This document shows positions 1-8,384 of a stretch of 64,000 nucleotides of DNA, one piece after another. Both the position numbers and the translations under genes were made by a program. This stretch comes from Methyloligella sp050110875 (GTDB lineage Bacteria > Pseudomonadota > Alphaproteobacteria > Rhizobiales > Methyloligellaceae): the NCBI GenBank assembly GCA_050110875.1, contig CP188828.1, positions 372,001 through 436,000 on the forward strand, read 5' to 3'. Under the pieces are notes generated by a model. That model had not been told where the DNA came from and did not search any database. It saw nothing but the letters and a program-made list of their open reading frames with translations. Numbering within the stretch: position 1 is the first letter of the stretch; each line of letters opens with the position of its first letter.

Positions 1-116
1 TTGGTCAGGGTCGACTTGCCGCTATTGGGCGCACCGATCAGGGCGACGAAACCGCAGCGGCGCTCTCCCTCGGCGGCCTTATCGGCTTTTGGATGTAACG
101 TGTTCTTCTCGCTCAT
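1..116 (-). CDS. era: GTPase Era, N-terminal fragment (cut by window edge)
   Basis: Only the first 38 complete codons lie in the window; the gene runs off the left edge. The visible part ends in the G1 nucleotide-binding loop GAPNSGKST, the form seen in Era of Alphaproteobacteria. Era is a membrane- and 16S rRNA-binding GTPase that helps mature the 30S ribosomal subunit. The ATG overlaps the stop codon of rnc (ATGA overlap), so translation is probably coupled. The rnc-era order is very widely conserved, which supports the name even from this fragment. Confidence 0.88.
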   Translation of the reverse strand, partial: MSEKNTLHPKADKAAEGERRCGFVALIGAPNSGKSTLT

Positions 117-874
117 GGCTCGACGCTGTCCCAGACGCCTTCACGGATCAGAACGGCCAATGCCGCGGCCTGCTCGGCGGCGCGTTTGCTGGGGCCTTTG
201 CCCTGGGCCGAATCCAGCCCTTCGATCTGCACCTCGGCGGTAAATTCCGGCGCGTGATCCGGGCCGTGGCGGTCGACCTCCACATAACGGGGCAGCGGCA
301 GCTTTCGGCCTTGCGCCCATTCCTGAAGCACCGACTTGGCATCCGCCGCGGCAACGTCCAGCTCGCCCAAATGAGGCGTCCAATCCCGGTGGACGAGCTC
401 CTTCGCGACGTCGTAGCCGCCGTCGCAGTGAATCGCGCCGAGCACGGCCTCGCAGGCATTGGCGAGAATGGTCATCTTCCTGCGTCCTCCGCTACCGGCC
501 TCGCCACCGCTCATCACGAGATATTTGCCGAGATCCCAGTCTTGGGCGACGTCCGCGCAGGTCTGGGCGCGCACCAGATGATTGAACCAGCGGGCGAGCT
601 CGCCTTCCCGCGCTTCCGGAAATCTGCTGGTGAGCAGCTCGGCCACGGCCAGGCCGAGCACCCTGTCGCCGAGAAACTCGAGCCGTTCGTTGTCGTCATC
701 GGCGGCATCGACGGCGCGGGCCGAAGAATGAGTCAATGCCAGTTTGAGTAGCTCGAGATCCTTGAACGAATAGCCCAGACGAGCAGCCAGCGCCTGAAGC
801 GCCTTATCGGACGTCTCGGCCAAGCCTAGCGCACCAGATCGAAGATCCGCGAGCCGCGGATGGCGGTCGGCCAT
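113..874 (-). CDS. rnc: Ribonuclease III
   Basis: This is the double-strand-specific endoribonuclease that processes rRNA precursors and some mRNAs. The catalytic domain carries the family signature NERLEFLGDRVL at residues 62-73, and a double-stranded-RNA-binding domain fills roughly residues 170-245. The length of 253 residues is slightly long for the family. The ATG used here lies inside the end of lepB (49-base overlap). An in-frame TTG at 823, just after the lepB stop, would give a 236-residue protein beginning at the conserved region, so the start is uncertain. The next gene, era, overlaps by four bases. Confidence 0.95.
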   Translation of the reverse strand: MADRHPRLADLRSGALGLAETSDKALQALAARLGYSFKDLELLKLALTHSSARAVDAADDDNERLEFLGDRVLGLAVAELLTSRFPEAREGELARWFNHLVRAQTCADVAQDWDLGKYLVMSGGEAGSGGRRKMTILANACEAVLGAIHCDGGYDVAKELVHRDWTPHLGELDVAAADAKSVLQEWAQGRKLPLPRYVEVDRHGPDHAPEFTAEVQIEGLDSAQGKGPSKRAAEQAAALAVLIREGVWDSVEP

Positions 875-1572
875 TTCCAGACCTGCCAGAAATGGGCGCC
901 CTCGCCGAGGGAGAAGAAGATGATCTGCGCGTGGCCGATGAGGTTCTCGAACGGCACGTAGCCAACCTCCGAGAGGAAGCGGCTATCGGTCGAGTTGTCC
1001 CGGTTGTCGCCCATCATGAAGAGATGGCCTTCCGGCACCTCATAGACCTCGGTATTGTCGCTCATCCCCTCCTGCACCGTATCGAGCACGCGGTAGCTGA
1101 CACCGTTGGGCAGCGTTTCGCGATATTGCGGCAGGTTGCGCACGCGCCCCGTCGGTCCTTCATAGGCCAGATCCTCGATCCGCTCCTTCTTCACCTCCTT
1201 GCCATTGATGAAGAGAGTGCCGTGCCTGACCTGGATCTTGTCGCCGGGAAGGCCGATCACGCGCTTGATGTAATCGGTCTCGTTGTCGGTGGGCAGCTTG
1301 AAGACGACGACATCGCCGCGATTCGGCATGGAGCCGAAGATGCGGCCCGAGAATAGGTCCGGGCTGAAGGGAATCGAATAGCGGCTATAGCCGTAGCTGT
1401 ATTTGGAGACGAAGAGATAATCGCCGATGAGCAGCGTCGGGATCATCGAGCCGGATGGAATATTGAACGGCTGAAACAGAAAAATGCGCACGAAGAGCGC
1501 CAGCAGCAATGCCGGAATGATGACGGTGGTAAAGCTGCTCTTCTGCTGCGTCCGCTCCGCTTGGACACTCAT
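826..1572 (-). CDS. lepB: Signal peptidase I
   Basis: This inner-membrane serine protease removes signal peptides from exported proteins. An N-terminal membrane segment spans about residues 14-34. The catalytic serine is in PSGSM (Ser42), and the general-base lysine is in DYIKRVIGLPGD (Lys103), both in the expected context. The length of 248 residues fits the alphaproteobacterial form. It sits between acpS and rnc as in other Hyphomicrobiales, and its 3' end overlaps the annotated start of rnc. Confidence 0.96.
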   Translation of the reverse strand: MSVQAERTQQKSSFTTVIIPALLLALFVRIFLFQPFNIPSGSMIPTLLIGDYLFVSKYSYGYSRYSIPFSPDLFSGRIFGSMPNRGDVVVFKLPTDNETDYIKRVIGLPGDKIQVRHGTLFINGKEVKKERIEDLAYEGPTGRVRNLPQYRETLPNGVSYRVLDTVQEGMSDNTEVYEVPEGHLFMMGDNRDNSTDSRFLSEVGYVPFENLIGHAQIIFFSLGEGAHFWQVWKWPTAIRGSRIFDLVR

Positions 1573-1668
1573 GCGGATGATCTCCTCGTTGAAAATAGGT
1601 CGCCCGGCCCGAGGCTCATGCCTATAGACCTTCGCCCACGCCGGCGCAAATCGGCCTCGCTGCGCAAT

Positions 1669-2079
1669 TCAGCCCTGCATGGACGTCTTGATGGCCGAGA
1701 TGATGACGATCGCCTGGGCGGTGGGAAAGTCGTCGGTGATGGTGAGGTCGATGCGGGTTTCGTGGCCTTCCGGCGTGATCCGCTCCAATGCGCGCAAGGC
1801 ACCGCCGGTCAGTTCCATGGTCGGACGGCCTGAAACGAGATTGACCACGCCCATATCCTTCCAGAAGACGCCTTCTCGGAAGCCTGTGCCGAGCGCCTTG
1901 GAGCACGCCTCCTTGGCCGCGAAGCGTTTGGCGTAGGATGCGGCGCGGGCGGCGCGGGCATCCGATTTCTGCCGCTCGATATCGGTGAAGATACGGTCGA
2001 GGAAGCGTTCGCCGAACCGCTCTATGGTCTTCTCCACCCGGCGGATGTCGATGATGTCGTTGCCGAGGCCGATGATCAT
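1669..2079 (-). CDS. acpS: Holo-[acyl-carrier-protein] synthase
   Basis: AcpS moves the 4'-phosphopantetheine group of coenzyme A onto acyl carrier protein, activating it for fatty acid synthesis. The two magnesium-binding motifs are present: GLGNDIIDI at the N terminus (Asp8) and AAKEACSKALGTG (Glu57). The length of 136 residues is normal. Its ATG overlaps the pdxJ stop by four bases, so it is very likely translated from a pdxJ-acpS-lepB-rnc-era transcript. Confidence 0.95.
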   Translation of the reverse strand: MIIGLGNDIIDIRRVEKTIERFGERFLDRIFTDIERQKSDARAARAASYAKRFAAKEACSKALGTGFREGVFWKDMGVVNLVSGRPTMELTGGALRALERITPEGHETRIDLTITDDFPTAQAIVIISAIKTSMQG

Positions 2080-2879
2080 AGGGTTTCGTCCGCCGGCGCC
2101 TTGCCCGATATCTTGCCCGGCACGCCCGCAGCCCGGCGGGCGCGATCCATCTGCCAGCGCATATGGCGGACGCTCTCGCCGAGCCCGACGAAGATGGCTT
2201 CGCCGACGAGGAAATGGCCGATATTGAGTTCCACGATCTGCGGGATCGCGGCCACGGGACCGACGGTGCCATAGGTGAGCCCGTGACCGGCATGGACTTC
2301 CAGCCCCGCCTCCGAGGCCATGCGCGCCGCCTTCTCCAGGCGTGCCAGCTCTCTTTCGAATCCCGTTTGGTCCTTAGCGAGGCCGGCTTCGCAATAGGTG
2401 CCCGTGTGCAGCTCCACGGCATCGCTCTCGATCTTCGCGGCCGCTTCAATCTGCGCCTCGTCGGGGTCGATGAACAGCGAGACCCGGATACCCGCCTCGC
2501 GCAGCTTGGCGACGAAGGGCTTCAGAGTCTCGACTTGGCTTTCGGCATCGAGTCCGCCCTCGGTGGTCAGCTCCTCGCGCCGTTCCGGTACCAGGCAGGT
2601 CGCATGGGGCTTGGTGCGGAGCGCGATCTGCAGCATCTCCGGCGTGACCGCCATCTCCATATTGAGAGGCGCCGAGAGGGTGACGAGCTCGGCAATATCG
2701 GCGTCCCGGATATGACGCCGGTCCTCGCGCAGATGGGCGGTGATGTTGTCGGCGCCGGAATCGATTGCAAGTTGCGCGGCGCGGACCACGTCGGGATGAA
2801 CCTCGCCGCGGGCGTTGCGCAAGGTCGCCACGTGATCGACATTGATGCCGAGCCGGATGGGAGAAACTTCAGAGGTCAT
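2076..2879 (-). CDS. pdxJ: Pyridoxine 5'-phosphate synthase
   Basis: PdxJ condenses 1-deoxyxylulose 5-phosphate with aminoacetone 3-phosphate, the last ring-forming step of the DXP-dependent vitamin B6 pathway. The N terminus carries the conserved LGINVDHVATLRNARG motif, and the barrel ends with a VGEAIF segment near the phosphate site. I chose the ATG at 2879, which gives 267 residues. A longer in-frame upstream extension has no similarity to the family and would run into the DUF2062 gene. It overlaps acpS by four bases. Confidence 0.95.
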   Translation of the reverse strand: MTSEVSPIRLGINVDHVATLRNARGEVHPDVVRAAQLAIDSGADNITAHLREDRRHIRDADIAELVTLSAPLNMEMAVTPEMLQIALRTKPHATCLVPERREELTTEGGLDAESQVETLKPFVAKLREAGIRVSLFIDPDEAQIEAAAKIESDAVELHTGTYCEAGLAKDQTGFERELARLEKAARMASEAGLEVHAGHGLTYGTVGPVAAIPQIVELNIGHFLVGEAIFVGLGESVRHMRWQMDRARRAAGVPGKISGKAPADETL

Positions 2880-2910
2880 TGGACATGTTCGTCGTCTGGC
2901 ACGGGACTCT

Positions 2911-3477
2911 TCATTGGGCCCCGATGGCCTGGTCACGCCGAACCTGGCGAAGCTGAAAGCGCTGCTTGCGGCGCTCCTGATAGACTTGCACGGCCCAGCG
3001 CGTGGCGAAGTAGAAGATCGCGAACAGAACGAGCCCGACCGGCACACAGCCTACAATGGTGGGTTTCAGGATCGGCCAGATCTTCTCCCAGGACGAGGAG
3101 AAGAACTCGCCGGAGAAATCCGTATGGCCATGGGTTCCGGCCGTCCCGAGCAGGACCGTGCCGACCTTGAAGCTCAGATACCAGAAAAAGGGATAGCTCA
3201 GCGGATTGCCGATGAACGTGCCGAGAAGGCCGGCGATAATGCTGCCGCCGATCACCCAGGCAATGGTCGCCGCCATGATCATATGGAAGCCGACGAAAGG
3301 CGTGGCGGATACGAAACAGCCTGCGGCAAAGCCGAGAGCGATCACATGAGGCGTGGCGTTCAGCCGGGTCACCCTATGCTTGACGTAAAGGGTCGAGCGG
3401 GACCAGCTCCGACGCGGCCACAGATGCACCCGGGCCCGCGTCCAAAAAGATTCGGCATTACGACGCTTGAACAGCAT
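2911..3477 (-). CDS. DUF2062 domain membrane protein
   Basis: A 188-residue protein with a conserved hydrophobic core: the segment around TPFVGFHM, then two or three membrane segments, with GNPLSYPFFWYLSFKVG in between. This is the pattern of DUF2062 proteins. Their function is not established, although this gene sits between rsh and pdxJ/acpS in many Alphaproteobacteria. I chose the ATG at 3477 because GAGGTGAGG lies immediately upstream; an in-frame start ten codons earlier lacks such a site. The N-terminal 45 residues are strongly basic. Confidence 0.85.
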   Translation of the reverse strand: MLFKRRNAESFWTRARVHLWPRRSWSRSTLYVKHRVTRLNATPHVIALGFAAGCFVSATPFVGFHMIMAATIAWVIGGSIIAGLLGTFIGNPLSYPFFWYLSFKVGTVLLGTAGTHGHTDFSGEFFSSSWEKIWPILKPTIVGCVPVGLVLFAIFYFATRWAVQVYQERRKQRFQLRQVRRDQAIGAQ

Positions 3478-3675
3478 CCTCACCTCAAAACACTGAACCG
3501 CGCTCAAAAAGTGGCAAAACCGAGCGCTTGACCTATCGTATTTAGGTTAAATCTCGCGTGAAAACAGGCCGGCGGAAAATGTGCCGCGCATTTGTGGCAC
3601 TTCCCGGTCCGGTTCGGGCTTCAATTCAATATACGGTGAACGATCCGTTGGCGAATCCCCTGGACATTTCAAGGG

Positions 3676-5898
3676 CTAATCCCCTGCCCGCTCGACACTG
3701 GAGACAACTTCCTTCGAGCGGAGCTTGGCAATGCTGGCGTTGAGGTGCTTCAGATCCCAGACATCCACGTCGATGGTCATCTCCGTGTAGTCGGGGAGCT
3801 GGTTGGTCATCCGGATATTGACGATATTGCCGTCGGTCTCGGCGAACACCGCCGCGATCTGGGCGAGACTGCCGGGTTCGTTCAAGACGACAAGCTCCAG
3901 TCGGGCCGGGAAGCGTTGCGGATTGTCCTGGTCGAGATCCCAGGTCACGTCGATCCAGCGGTCCAGCTCCTCGTCATAGGCATGCAAGGCCTTGGAGTGG
4001 ATCGGATAGATCGTGATCCCCTCGCCCGGGGTCAGAATACCGACGATTCGGTCGCCTGGCACCGCACCGCCCTCGTCGAAGCGCACCGGCAGATCGCCGC
4101 TCACGCCACGGACCGGCACGCCGGCCAGGGGATCGCGCTTGGTCTTTCCGGCGCCGGGCCAGCGAAATTTCAGGCCCATCACCTTGCCGAAGCCGAACCA
4201 CCCCTCGTCGTCGCCCTTCATCTTGGGCTTGCGCTTCGGCGCCGGCTGCGGCGGGGTCTCTTCCGGGTAGACGGCCTTCAGCACATCCGCCGAGGGAAGC
4301 TCGCCCCGGCCGACCGCGGCGATGGCGTCTTCCGTCGTCTTCTGGGACAGGCGCGCCAGAACTTCGCGCAGGGCCTCTTCGGAGAATTGCTTGCCGTGGC
4401 GGTCGAAGGTTCGCTGCAGGATGAGCCGGCCGAGCGCGCCGTATTGGGCCCGGACCGCCGCCTTGGTGGCGCGGCGAATGTTGGAGCGCGCCTTGCCGGT
4501 AATGGCCAGCTTCTCCCAGGCCGGGCGAGGCTGCTGGCCCTCGGAGCAGATGATCTCGACCTCGTCGCCATTGCGGAGCGCCGTGGCAAGCGGCATGGGT
4601 CTGCCGTTGATCTTGGCGCTGACGCAGGTGTTGCCGACATCGGTATGGACGGCATAGGCGAAGTCGATGGCGTTGGCACCGCGGGGCAGCGCGATCAGCC
4701 GGCCCTTGGGGGTGAAGCAGAAAACCTGGTCCTGGAACAGCTCGAGCTTGGTGTGCTCCAGGAACTCTTCCGGGTTGTCCCCCTCCTGCAGCATCTCGAT
4801 GAGATGGCGAAGCCAGCGATAGGCGTTGCTGTCGGCGGGCGGGACGACGTAGCCGGCGCCGTTCGCATTGTCCTTATAGAGGGCATGGGCCGCGACGCCG
4901 TATTCGGCGATCTGATGCATCTGCTCGGTGCGGATCTGGAGCTCGACGCGCTGGTGACCGGGGCCGACGATGGTGGTGTGGAGAGACTGGTAGTCGTTGG
5001 GCTTCGGGTTGGAGATGTAGTCCTTGAAGCGGCCGGGCACCATGTGCCAGCTCGTATGCACCACAGCGAGCGCCCGGTAGCAATCGGCCATCTCGTCCAC
5101 CACGACGCGGAAGCCATAGATGTCGGAAAGCTGCTCGAGGCTGATCTGCTTCCGCTCCATCTTGCTCCAGATGGCGTAGGGCTTCTTCTCTCGGCCCACG
5201 ACGGTGGCCTTGACCTTGGCTTCCTCGAGCTTCTCGGTCAGCGCCGTCTGAATCTCGTCGATCAGGCCTTGATGGTCTTCACGCAAGGTCTTCAGCCGCT
5301 TGACCACCGCCTTGTAGGCGTCCGGATGGAGCCATCGGAAGGCGTGATCCTCCAGCTCCTCGCGCAGCCACTGCATGCCCATGCGGCCAGCGAGCGGCGC
5401 ATAGATATCCATGGTCTCCTGGGCCACGGTCTTGCGCTTGGCCGGCTTCATGTACTGCAGCGTGCGCATGTTGTGCAGACGGTCGGCGAGCTTGACCAGG
5501 AGCACGCGGACGTCGCTGGAGATGGCGAGCAGGAGCTTGCGGAAATTCTCCGCCTGCTCGGCCTTCTTGGTGACCAGATCCAGCTTCTTGATCTTGGTCA
5601 GCCCCTCGACCAGGGAGCCGATCTCGTCGCCGAACAGGGAATCGATCTTGTCGCGGGTGGTCTGGGTGTCTTCCAGGGTGTCGTGAAGCAGCGCCGTGGC
5701 GATGGTCGCATCGTCGAGGCGCATATCGGCGAGGATCGCGGCCACTTCGAGCGGGTGTGAGAAGAACGGATCGCCCGAGGCGCGGCGCTGATTGCCATGG
5801 GCGCGCATGGCGTAGACATAGGCGCGATTCAGTAGTGCCTCGTCTGCATTGGGCTCATAGCTGAGAACGCGTTCGACAAGCTCATATTGGCGCATCAT
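3676..5898 (-). CDS. rsh: Bifunctional (p)ppGpp synthetase/hydrolase (RelA/SpoT homologue)
   Basis: This 740-residue protein makes and degrades the stringent-response alarmone (p)ppGpp. The hydrolase HD domain is intact, with His48, His72-Asp73 and Glu76-Asp77 in the segment LLHDTLEDT. The synthetase domain follows with YQSLHTTIVGPG and ELQIRTEQMHQIAEYG, then a TGS domain near residues 390-450 and a C-terminal ACT domain. It is the single long Rsh enzyme typical of Alphaproteobacteria, and both activities look competent. It lies downstream of rpoZ on the same strand. Confidence 0.96.
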   Translation of the reverse strand: MMRQYELVERVLSYEPNADEALLNRAYVYAMRAHGNQRRASGDPFFSHPLEVAAILADMRLDDATIATALLHDTLEDTQTTRDKIDSLFGDEIGSLVEGLTKIKKLDLVTKKAEQAENFRKLLLAISSDVRVLLVKLADRLHNMRTLQYMKPAKRKTVAQETMDIYAPLAGRMGMQWLREELEDHAFRWLHPDAYKAVVKRLKTLREDHQGLIDEIQTALTEKLEEAKVKATVVGREKKPYAIWSKMERKQISLEQLSDIYGFRVVVDEMADCYRALAVVHTSWHMVPGRFKDYISNPKPNDYQSLHTTIVGPGHQRVELQIRTEQMHQIAEYGVAAHALYKDNANGAGYVVPPADSNAYRWLRHLIEMLQEGDNPEEFLEHTKLELFQDQVFCFTPKGRLIALPRGANAIDFAYAVHTDVGNTCVSAKINGRPMPLATALRNGDEVEIICSEGQQPRPAWEKLAITGKARSNIRRATKAAVRAQYGALGRLILQRTFDRHGKQFSEEALREVLARLSQKTTEDAIAAVGRGELPSADVLKAVYPEETPPQPAPKRKPKMKGDDEGWFGFGKVMGLKFRWPGAGKTKRDPLAGVPVRGVSGDLPVRFDEGGAVPGDRIVGILTPGEGITIYPIHSKALHAYDEELDRWIDVTWDLDQDNPQRFPARLELVVLNEPGSLAQIAAVFAETDGNIVNIRMTNQLPDYTEMTIDVDVWDLKHLNASIAKLRSKEVVSSVERAGD

Positions 5899-6084
5899 GG
5901 CGCGGGTACACCTCCACCGCTTTGTCGCGGCAGACTATAGATGGCCAGTAAATTTTCGCTTTGAAAGCCCGGCGATCCAATCGCCGCGGATGCGCATGCC
6001 GAAAAGCCGGCCGATGCGCGGGGCATCGGCCGGTCGATATCGTGGGCCGCACCGACGCGGCGCATCGCCACTTGGAAACGCGGT

Positions 6085-6492
6085 CTAGCGGGACCGCGGA
6101 CCCGCATTGGAGCCATCCGACGGCGCCTGAGTCGCCATACGGCGCAGCAGCTCTTCTTCGCTCATCTTGTCGATCTGGGTATCGATCGACTGATCGTCGG
6201 CGCCGAGCAGCGGACGGCTGTCCGACTGCATGTCGGGAACGGCATCCGCCTCGGGCTCGTCCACCTCGACATATTTCTGCATCGAGTGGATGAAATCTTC
6301 CTTCAGATCGTCCGGAGAGATCTGGCCATCGCCGATCTCGCGCAGGGCGACGACCGGGTTCTTATCGTTGTCGCGGTCGACGGTGATCGGCGCGCCGGCG
6401 GAAATGGTGCGGGCGCGGTGACTGGCGAGCAGCACGAGCTCAAACCGGTTTTCGACCTTGTCGACGCAATCTTCGACGGTAACGCGTGCCAT
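6085..6492 (-). CDS. rpoZ: RNA polymerase omega subunit
   Basis: The omega subunit helps assemble RNA polymerase by binding beta prime. The N-terminal 60 residues match the family: MARVTVEDCVDKV, then FELVLLASHRARTISAG. The length of 135 residues includes an acidic C-terminal tail, as is common in Alphaproteobacteria. The linkage to rsh just downstream is conserved. The 186 bases between rpoZ and rsh hold no gene that I can support. Confidence 0.95.
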   Translation of the reverse strand: MARVTVEDCVDKVENRFELVLLASHRARTISAGAPITVDRDNDKNPVVALREIGDGQISPDDLKEDFIHSMQKYVEVDEPEADAVPDMQSDSRPLLGADDQSIDTQIDKMSEEELLRRMATQAPSDGSNAGPRSR

Positions 6493-6653
6493 CGATTCTT
6501 CCTTTTTCGGGAGTCGTAGAGTTGCGCCCTATTTAGAAGGTTGAGCGCGCGAACGCAAGGGATGCGGCCGTCTGGTGGCGATCTACATAACGCGCACGGC
6601 GTTACCGATCACGTCAGCCGGTCGCTTCTAGCCTTTAGGTCCTTTCGGCATCG

Positions 6654-6875
6654 TCACTGCTTCGGGGTTGTTTGAACCGAGCCAGGTTCAACCGAATGGA
6701 CCTTAGGCTTTGTATTGGTCGCTGTTCCCTGTCCAGCCTTTCCTTGTTCGCTGGCTTTGACGTTGCCGATAGCGTCCATGTAAATTTTATGTTCCCCCTT
6801 CTCGGCTAAGACTTCATCCGTAGGGTATGGGAGCGATAAAGCAGCAAGCGTCAGAGCGGCCACAGTCGTGCGCAT
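6654..6875 (-). CDS. Small secreted protein of unknown function
   Basis: This is a 73-residue frame with a good ribosome-binding site (AGGGAGG, seven bases before the ATG). It has a hydrophobic N terminus that looks like a signal peptide (about residues 1-20). The rest is hydrophilic and rich in Lys, Thr and Gln, with no cysteine. I recognise no family. The coding stretch is visibly less GC-rich than its neighbours, which may mean recent acquisition or weak codon bias. The start signal makes me think it is a real gene. Confidence 0.55.
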   Translation of the reverse strand: MRTTVAALTLAALSLPYPTDEVLAEKGEHKIYMDAIGNVKASEQGKAGQGTATNTKPKVHSVEPGSVQTTPKQ

Positions 6876-6985
6876 CGGATTCCTCCCTTGGCAGGATAGG
6901 TTTATTCTATACTTAATACCTGCTGCCCGCAGCGTACAAGACGATGCCCCCCAATTTCAAACTGAGACACTGCCGGTCGTCTTGG

Positions 6986-7546
6986 TCAATGCTTTGCGCC
7001 TACCAGCCGTCTCAATCCGTCATCTGACGTCCCACCCGGCACGCTTGCTTGAAGCTGGGTTACGGAGCGCTTGAGCACGGGATGCCTCCAATCCGGGGCG
7101 ATATCGGCGAGCGGCACCAGGACGAAGGGCCGCAGATGGGCTTGGGGATGGGGCAGCGTGAGCCTGCGGGGACCGGCCTCGGCCATGATCGGGGTGCTGC
7201 CGTGCCAGCCCGAGATACGGCCGTCGTAATCCACGATATCGAGATCGAGATTGCGGGCGCCCCAGGGTGCGTTTCTGCCCCGACGCCCTGCCCTTGACTC
7301 TAGACGCTTCAATTTCCGCAAGAGGGATTCGGGCGGCAGATGGGTGGCGATCTCGGCGATAGCGTTCACGTAAGGCGGCTGGCCGGGCTGGCCGATGGCC
7401 GCGCTTTCGTAAATCGGCGAGAGGCGAACGAGCCTGGTTCCGGCCCGATCCAGCTCCGCGGCGGCGCGCTTCACCGCTTCGAGCGGCGTTCCCCAGGGCC
7501 CCGGCAAATTGGCGCCGAGCGCAACGAATACGTTTCCCCGCCTCAC
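6986..7546 (-). CDS. folK: 2-amino-4-hydroxy-6-hydroxymethyldihydropteridine diphosphokinase
   Basis: FolK transfers pyrophosphate from ATP to 6-hydroxymethyl-7,8-dihydropterin in folate synthesis. The sequence starts with VFVALGANLPGP (the family's LGSN-type opening) and carries the catalytic segment PWGARNLDLDIVDYDG followed by LPHPQAHLRPFVLVPLADIAPDW. The length of 186 residues is normal. It is divergent from the NYN-domain gene. No folP or folB is next to it, so it is not in a folate operon here. Confidence 0.94.
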   Translation of the reverse strand: MRRGNVFVALGANLPGPWGTPLEAVKRAAAELDRAGTRLVRLSPIYESAAIGQPGQPPYVNAIAEIATHLPPESLLRKLKRLESRAGRRGRNAPWGARNLDLDIVDYDGRISGWHGSTPIMAEAGPRRLTLPHPQAHLRPFVLVPLADIAPDWRHPVLKRSVTQLQASVPGGTSDDGLRRLVGAKH

Positions 7547-7652
7547 GCCTCGCCCCCAGGATGGAACTTCTCCTGCGGTGAAATGGATTGATTCAAGAGT
7601 GTCATGAACTCGCTCGCGATTTTCGCGTTTACATCGCTGGATAGGAGATTCA

Positions 7653-8273
7653 ATGCAATTTTACGCCACGGAGCGCGTAGCCCTCTTTGTGGACGGCGCC
7701 AATCTTTATGCGGCGGCGAAAGCGCTCGGTTTCGATATTGATTACAAGAGACTTCTCGCACTGTTCGGCTCGAAAGCCCGGCTGGTGCGTGCGCTGTACT
7801 ACACCGCGCTCGCCGACGAGCAGGAATATTCCTCCATCCGTCCGCTGATCGATTGGCTCGATTATAACGGGTACACCATGGTCACCAAGCCGACCAAGGA
7901 GTTCACCGATGCGGCGGGCCGGCGGCGGATCAAGGGGAATATGGATATCGAGCTCGCGGTGGACGCCATGGAGCTCTCCGAATATCTCGATCATATCGTC
8001 CTGTTCTCCGGCGACGGCGATTTCCGTTCGCTGGTCGAGGCGCTGCAACATCGGGGCCGCCGGGTAAGCGTGGTTTCCACGCTCGTGACGAATCCCCCTA
8101 TGGTGGCGGACGAGCTCAGGCGGCAGGCCGACCAGTTCATCGATCTCGCCGATCTGCAAGACGATATCGGCCGCGACCCGAACGAACGGCCGCACAAAGA
8201 ACCTCGGAAGCGTTCCGATCTGGATGGGGAGAATGACGACACTTTCGAATCGGACGATCTCATCGAGACCTGA
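7653..8273 (+). CDS. NYN-domain (LabA/DUF88 family) putative ribonuclease
   Basis: A 206-residue PIN-like NYN-domain protein. The expected acidic metal-binding residues are present: Asp14 and Asn17 in LFVDGANLY, Asp98 in GNMDIELAVDAM, and Asp121/Asp123 in LFSGDGDFRSL. Members of this family are predicted or shown to be RNases; the substrate here is unknown. The last 40 residues are charged and probably flexible. AGGAG precedes the ATG by six bases. A 15-bp tandem duplication follows directly after the stop codon. Confidence 0.85.
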   Translation: MQFYATERVALFVDGANLYAAAKALGFDIDYKRLLALFGSKARLVRALYYTALADEQEYSSIRPLIDWLDYNGYTMVTKPTKEFTDAAGRRRIKGNMDIELAVDAMELSEYLDHIVLFSGDGDFRSLVEALQHRGRRVSVVSTLVTNPPMVADELRRQADQFIDLADLQDDIGRDPNERPHKEPRKRSDLDGENDDTFESDDLIET

Positions 8274-8286
8274 CCCCTCCAAGCCT

Positions 8287-8327
8287 GACTTGCGAAAGCT
8301 CGACTTGCGAAAGCTCGGCTTGCGAAG
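8287..8327. repeat. Short tandem repeat, 15-bp unit, about 2.7 copies
   Basis: The unit gacttgcgaaagctc occurs twice exactly (8287-8301 and 8302-8316) and is followed by a partial third copy with one mismatch. It lies between the NYN gene stop and the next gene start. It resembles the larger array at 28720-28833, which also repeats gacttg. Confidence 0.9.
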
Positions 8328-8384
8328 ACCCAACCTGCCGGCTCCCTCGGTTACCTGACAATTTTCGCTTAGAGGCCGCACGTT

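Noticed and set aside
3745..5760. 671-codon open frame on the plus strand opposite rsh
   Set aside because: It is a mirror of the high-GC rsh coding sequence. It has no signal, family motif or ribosome-binding site of its own, and rsh is certain.
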